Both the position numbers and the translations under genes were made by a program. A stretch of DNA of 10,669 nucleotides from Physocladia obscura (lineage: Eukaryota; Chytridiomycota; Chytridiomycetes; Chytridiales; Chytriomycetaceae), in assembly GCA_027596945.1 (NCBI GenBank), contig JADGJH010001326.1, forward strand, positions 1 through 10,669, given 5' to 3'. The notes under the pieces were generated by a model that saw only the letters and a program-made list of their open reading frames with translations, was not told the DNA's origin and ran no database searches. Below, one piece after another: positions 8,559 through 10,669 of this stretch (its first letter is position 1; each line of letters starts with the position of its first letter).

Positions 8559-8568
8559 CTATAAAAAA
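8559..8568 (+). promoter_or_regulatory. TATA-like element
   Basis: CTATAAAAAA lies about 100 bp before the F-box gene ATG, with no intervening ATG. Position and sequence suit a TATA box, giving a short leader. If transcription starts in the CpG island instead, this is simply 5' untranslated DNA. Confidence 0.35.
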
Positions 8569-8666
8569 AATAGTTCAGTGCTCTTGCAAGCATTCAAAAA
8601 ACTGCAGAATATTGCCAATTCACGTTGCTCATTTTTGCACAAATTGCCTTTTTTGAGTTTGGAGTC

Positions 8667-10488
8667 ATGTCTGCTACACCAACCACCTCACTCCCAAATG
8701 AATTGATTGAGCAGATCCTCAAGTTTCTCCCTTTTCCAGAAGTTTGCAATCTCCGAATCATTGCAAAAAAGTTTGATGCAATTATCTCCTCTAACTCATT
8801 TGCATATTATGTTCTCAGGAATATTGGTGCTGTAAACTCTCAAAACTGGGATGACATCTGCTTGTTCCAACAATGCCTGCCAAATTTTTCACAAGCTTAC
8901 ATCCAACTCTGCTATGCAAATATCACAAGTGCAGAATGGTCACATAAATCAGCAACAGCTTTGTCTCCAGCAATATCTTACATGAGAGCTTTGGAAAATT
9001 TTTCAATAACATCTGGCAGATTGTGGAAATTTATCCCAAAAGAGCTGGGTACACTGTCAAATTTGAAAACATTGTGAGTGTAGTTTTTGTTTCTCAAAAG
9101 AAGAAAAAAAAAAAAGAAAAAACATGTGCATTCCCAATTATTTTGCAGCATATTCATGTTGGTACTGCTGACTGTGTTCATTTCTAAACAGGGATTTGCA
9201 CAACAACAAACTTTCAGGACCCATTCCACAAGAATTGGGTGCTCTTGTGAATTTGAGAAAAATGTGAGTGCTTGTGTGTTTGACAGTTGTTTTTTGTTTT
9301 ACATTCCAAATTTGTTTGCAACATGTTGATGCTGCTGCTGCTGACTGTGTACATTGTCAAACAGGTCTTTGCACAACAACCAACTTTCAGGACCCATTCC
9401 ACAAGAATTGGATGCTCTTGTGAATTTGCAATATTTGTGAGTGCTTGTGTGTTTGACAGTTCTTTTTTGTTTTACATTCCAAATTTGTTTGCAACATGTT
9501 TATGCTTGTGTTGCTGCTGACTGTGTTCATTTCTAAACAGAAATTTGCACAACAACCAACTTTCAGGACCCATTCCACAAGAATTGGGTGCTCTTGTGAA
9601 ATTGTGGAACCTGTGAGTGCTTGTGTGTTTGACACTTATTTTCTGTTTTACATTTTAAATTTGTTTGCAACATTTTGATGTTGCTGCTGCTGACTGTGTT
9701 CATTTCCAAACAGGGGATTGAATGACAACCAACTTTCAGGACCCATTCCACAAGAATTGGGTGCTCTTGTGAATTTGACTTGGCTGTGAGTGCTTGTGTT
9801 TGACAGTTATTTTTTGTTTTGTATTCCAAATTTGTTGATGCTGGTGCTGCTGCTGGCTGTGTTCATTTCTAAACAGGCATTTGCACAACAACAAACTTTC
9901 AGGACCCATTCCACAGGAATTGGGTGCTCTTGTGAATTTGAGAACACTGTGAGTGCTTGTGTGTTTGACAGTTATTTTTTGTTTTACATTCCAAATTTGT
10001 TTGCAACATGTTGATGTTGCTGCTGCTGACTGTGTTTATTTCCAAACAGATCTTTGTCTTGCAACCAACTTTCAGGACTCATTCCACAAGAATTGGGTGC
10101 TCTTGTGAATTTGAGAACACTGTGAGTGCTTGTGTGTTTGACAGTTCTTTTTTGTTTTGCATTCCAAATTTGTTTGCAACATGTTGATGTTGCTGCTGCT
10201 GACTGTGTTCATTTCTAAACAGGCATTTGCAAAACAACCAACTTTCAGGACCCATTTCACAAGAACTGGGTGCTCTTGTGAAATTGTGGAACCTGTGAGT
10301 GCTTGTGTGTTTGACAGTTCTTTTTTGTTTTGCATTCCAAATTTGTTTGCAACATGTTTATGCTTGTCTGCTGCTGACTGTGTTTATTTCTAAACAGGCA
10401 GTTGAATGACAACCAACTTTCAGGATCCATTCCGCAAGAATTGAGAAAATTTTTTAATGGAACAAAGATGTTATCTGAAGTTTCTTAG
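8667..10488 (+). CDS. F-box / leucine-rich-repeat protein, nine coding exons
   Basis: Exons: 8667-9073, 9192-9263, 9365-9436, 9541-9612, 9714-9785, 9877-9948, 10050-10121, 10223-10294, 10398-10488, giving 1002 nt and 333 residues. ATG 8667 is the first ATG after the TATA-like site; an in-frame extension upstream lacks one. Residues ~8-50 form an F-box (LPNELIEQILKFLP, then the NLRIIAKKFDAII segment), which would dock on Skp1 in an SCF ubiquitin ligase. A ~70-residue linker leads to a first partial repeat, then seven 24-residue LRRs and a final repeat ending in a unique 16-residue tail. Repeats follow the plant-type pattern NxLSGxIPxELGxLVNL, usually a ligand or substrate surface. Donors are all GTGAGTG and acceptors AACAG. 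Removal of the introns leaves one uninterrupted frame. Product function and target are unknown; intron calls are by motif only. Confidence 0.85.
9192..10488 (+). repeat. Tandem exon-intron array, ~173 bp unit
   Basis: Exons start at 9192, 9365, 9541, 9714, 9877, 10050, 10223 and 10398, so spacings are 173, 176, 173, 163, 173, 173 and 175 bp. Each unit is a 72-nt LRR exon plus a 91-104 nt intron, and both parts are nearly identical from unit to unit. Introns begin GTGAGTGCTTGTG, contain a T-rich tract and ATTCCAAATTTG, then a variable GCT/GTT run before CTGACTGTGTT and an AAACAG acceptor. The last unit is cut short by divergence after its PQEL codons. Recent unequal crossing-over or conversion explains this. 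Confidence 0.95.
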
Positions 10489-10510
10489 TGGATAAAGGTT
10501 TTTGTTAAGA

Positions 10511-10516
10511 AATAAA
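10511..10516 (+). terminator. Polyadenylation signal AATAAA
   Basis: A canonical AATAAA starts 23 bases after the F-box gene stop codon (TAG 10486-10488), in a position suited to 3' end formation. The rest of the window to 10669 shows no gene. Confidence 0.6.
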
Positions 10517-10669
10517 TGAAGAGTTGATTCTGGTATGCCTTCTTTAGTGCTGTATTTAGCTGCCAAAAGTGAGAATTGGTGTTTGTGCATTCTTGCCATG
10601 ACTGTGGCTAGGAAGCGTTGGTATTTTTAATTCTATTTGGAAATGGTTCATTTAGGATGAATTGTGGTA

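Noticed and set aside
9087..10393. Many 60-90 codon open frames on both strands across the LRR array
   Set aside because: They are shadows created by the repeated exon-intron unit read in other frames; each crosses splice sites and repeats the same sequence.
9192..10397. Regular 173 bp periodicity as a CRISPR-like or satellite array
   Set aside because: The unit is an LRR exon plus its intron with intact coding frame and splice signals, and no unique spacers are present.

Overview
The window looks like nuclear DNA of a eukaryote. The 3' gene is split by eight ~91-118 nt GT..AG introns (donor GTGAGTG, CTGAC branch-point-like sequence, acceptor AACAG), ends near an AATAAA signal, and is preceded by a CpG-rich island in otherwise AT-rich, CpG-poor DNA. 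An F-box joined to plant-type leucine-rich repeats is a combination I associate with zoosporic (chytrid-like) fungi. That host assignment is inference; other protists are possible.

Left part (1-1568): AT-rich DNA with several small perfect inverted repeats, then a broken minus-strand reading frame (831-1480). A 10+10 palindrome lies at its 5' end, facing the plus-strand gene that starts at 1569.

Centre (1569-6834): a decayed mobile or viral-type DNA element on the plus strand. Its main gene is a very long broken reading frame. It carries a family-B DNA polymerase (motifs A, B and C recognisable but damaged), then a superfamily-1 helicase with every major motif visible across four frames, then an HNH-type endonuclease module. 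A ~320 bp piece of the helicase is tandemly duplicated. Downstream lie a RING/TRAF-type zinc-finger pseudogene and a small zinc-finger pseudogene, both on the same strand. I see no capsid, integrase or terminal inverted repeats, so the element cannot be classed from this window. Self-replicating DNA transposons of the Polinton/virus-like kind, or an endogenised large DNA virus fragment, are the closest ideas. Nearly all premature stops can be explained as single C-to-T changes, and helicase reading frames are also broken by one-base indels, so the element is probably dead here.

Right part (6835-10669): about 950 bp of AT-rich spacer, a CpG island (about 7785-8485) holding one dubious 119-codon ORF, then a complete-looking F-box/LRR gene of nine coding exons (8667-10488, 333 residues predicted). 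Exons 2-8 are each exactly 72 nt, one 24-residue repeat per exon, all in the same intron phase, with nearly identical introns. This is a young tandem exon array that can gain or lose repeats without shifting the frame.
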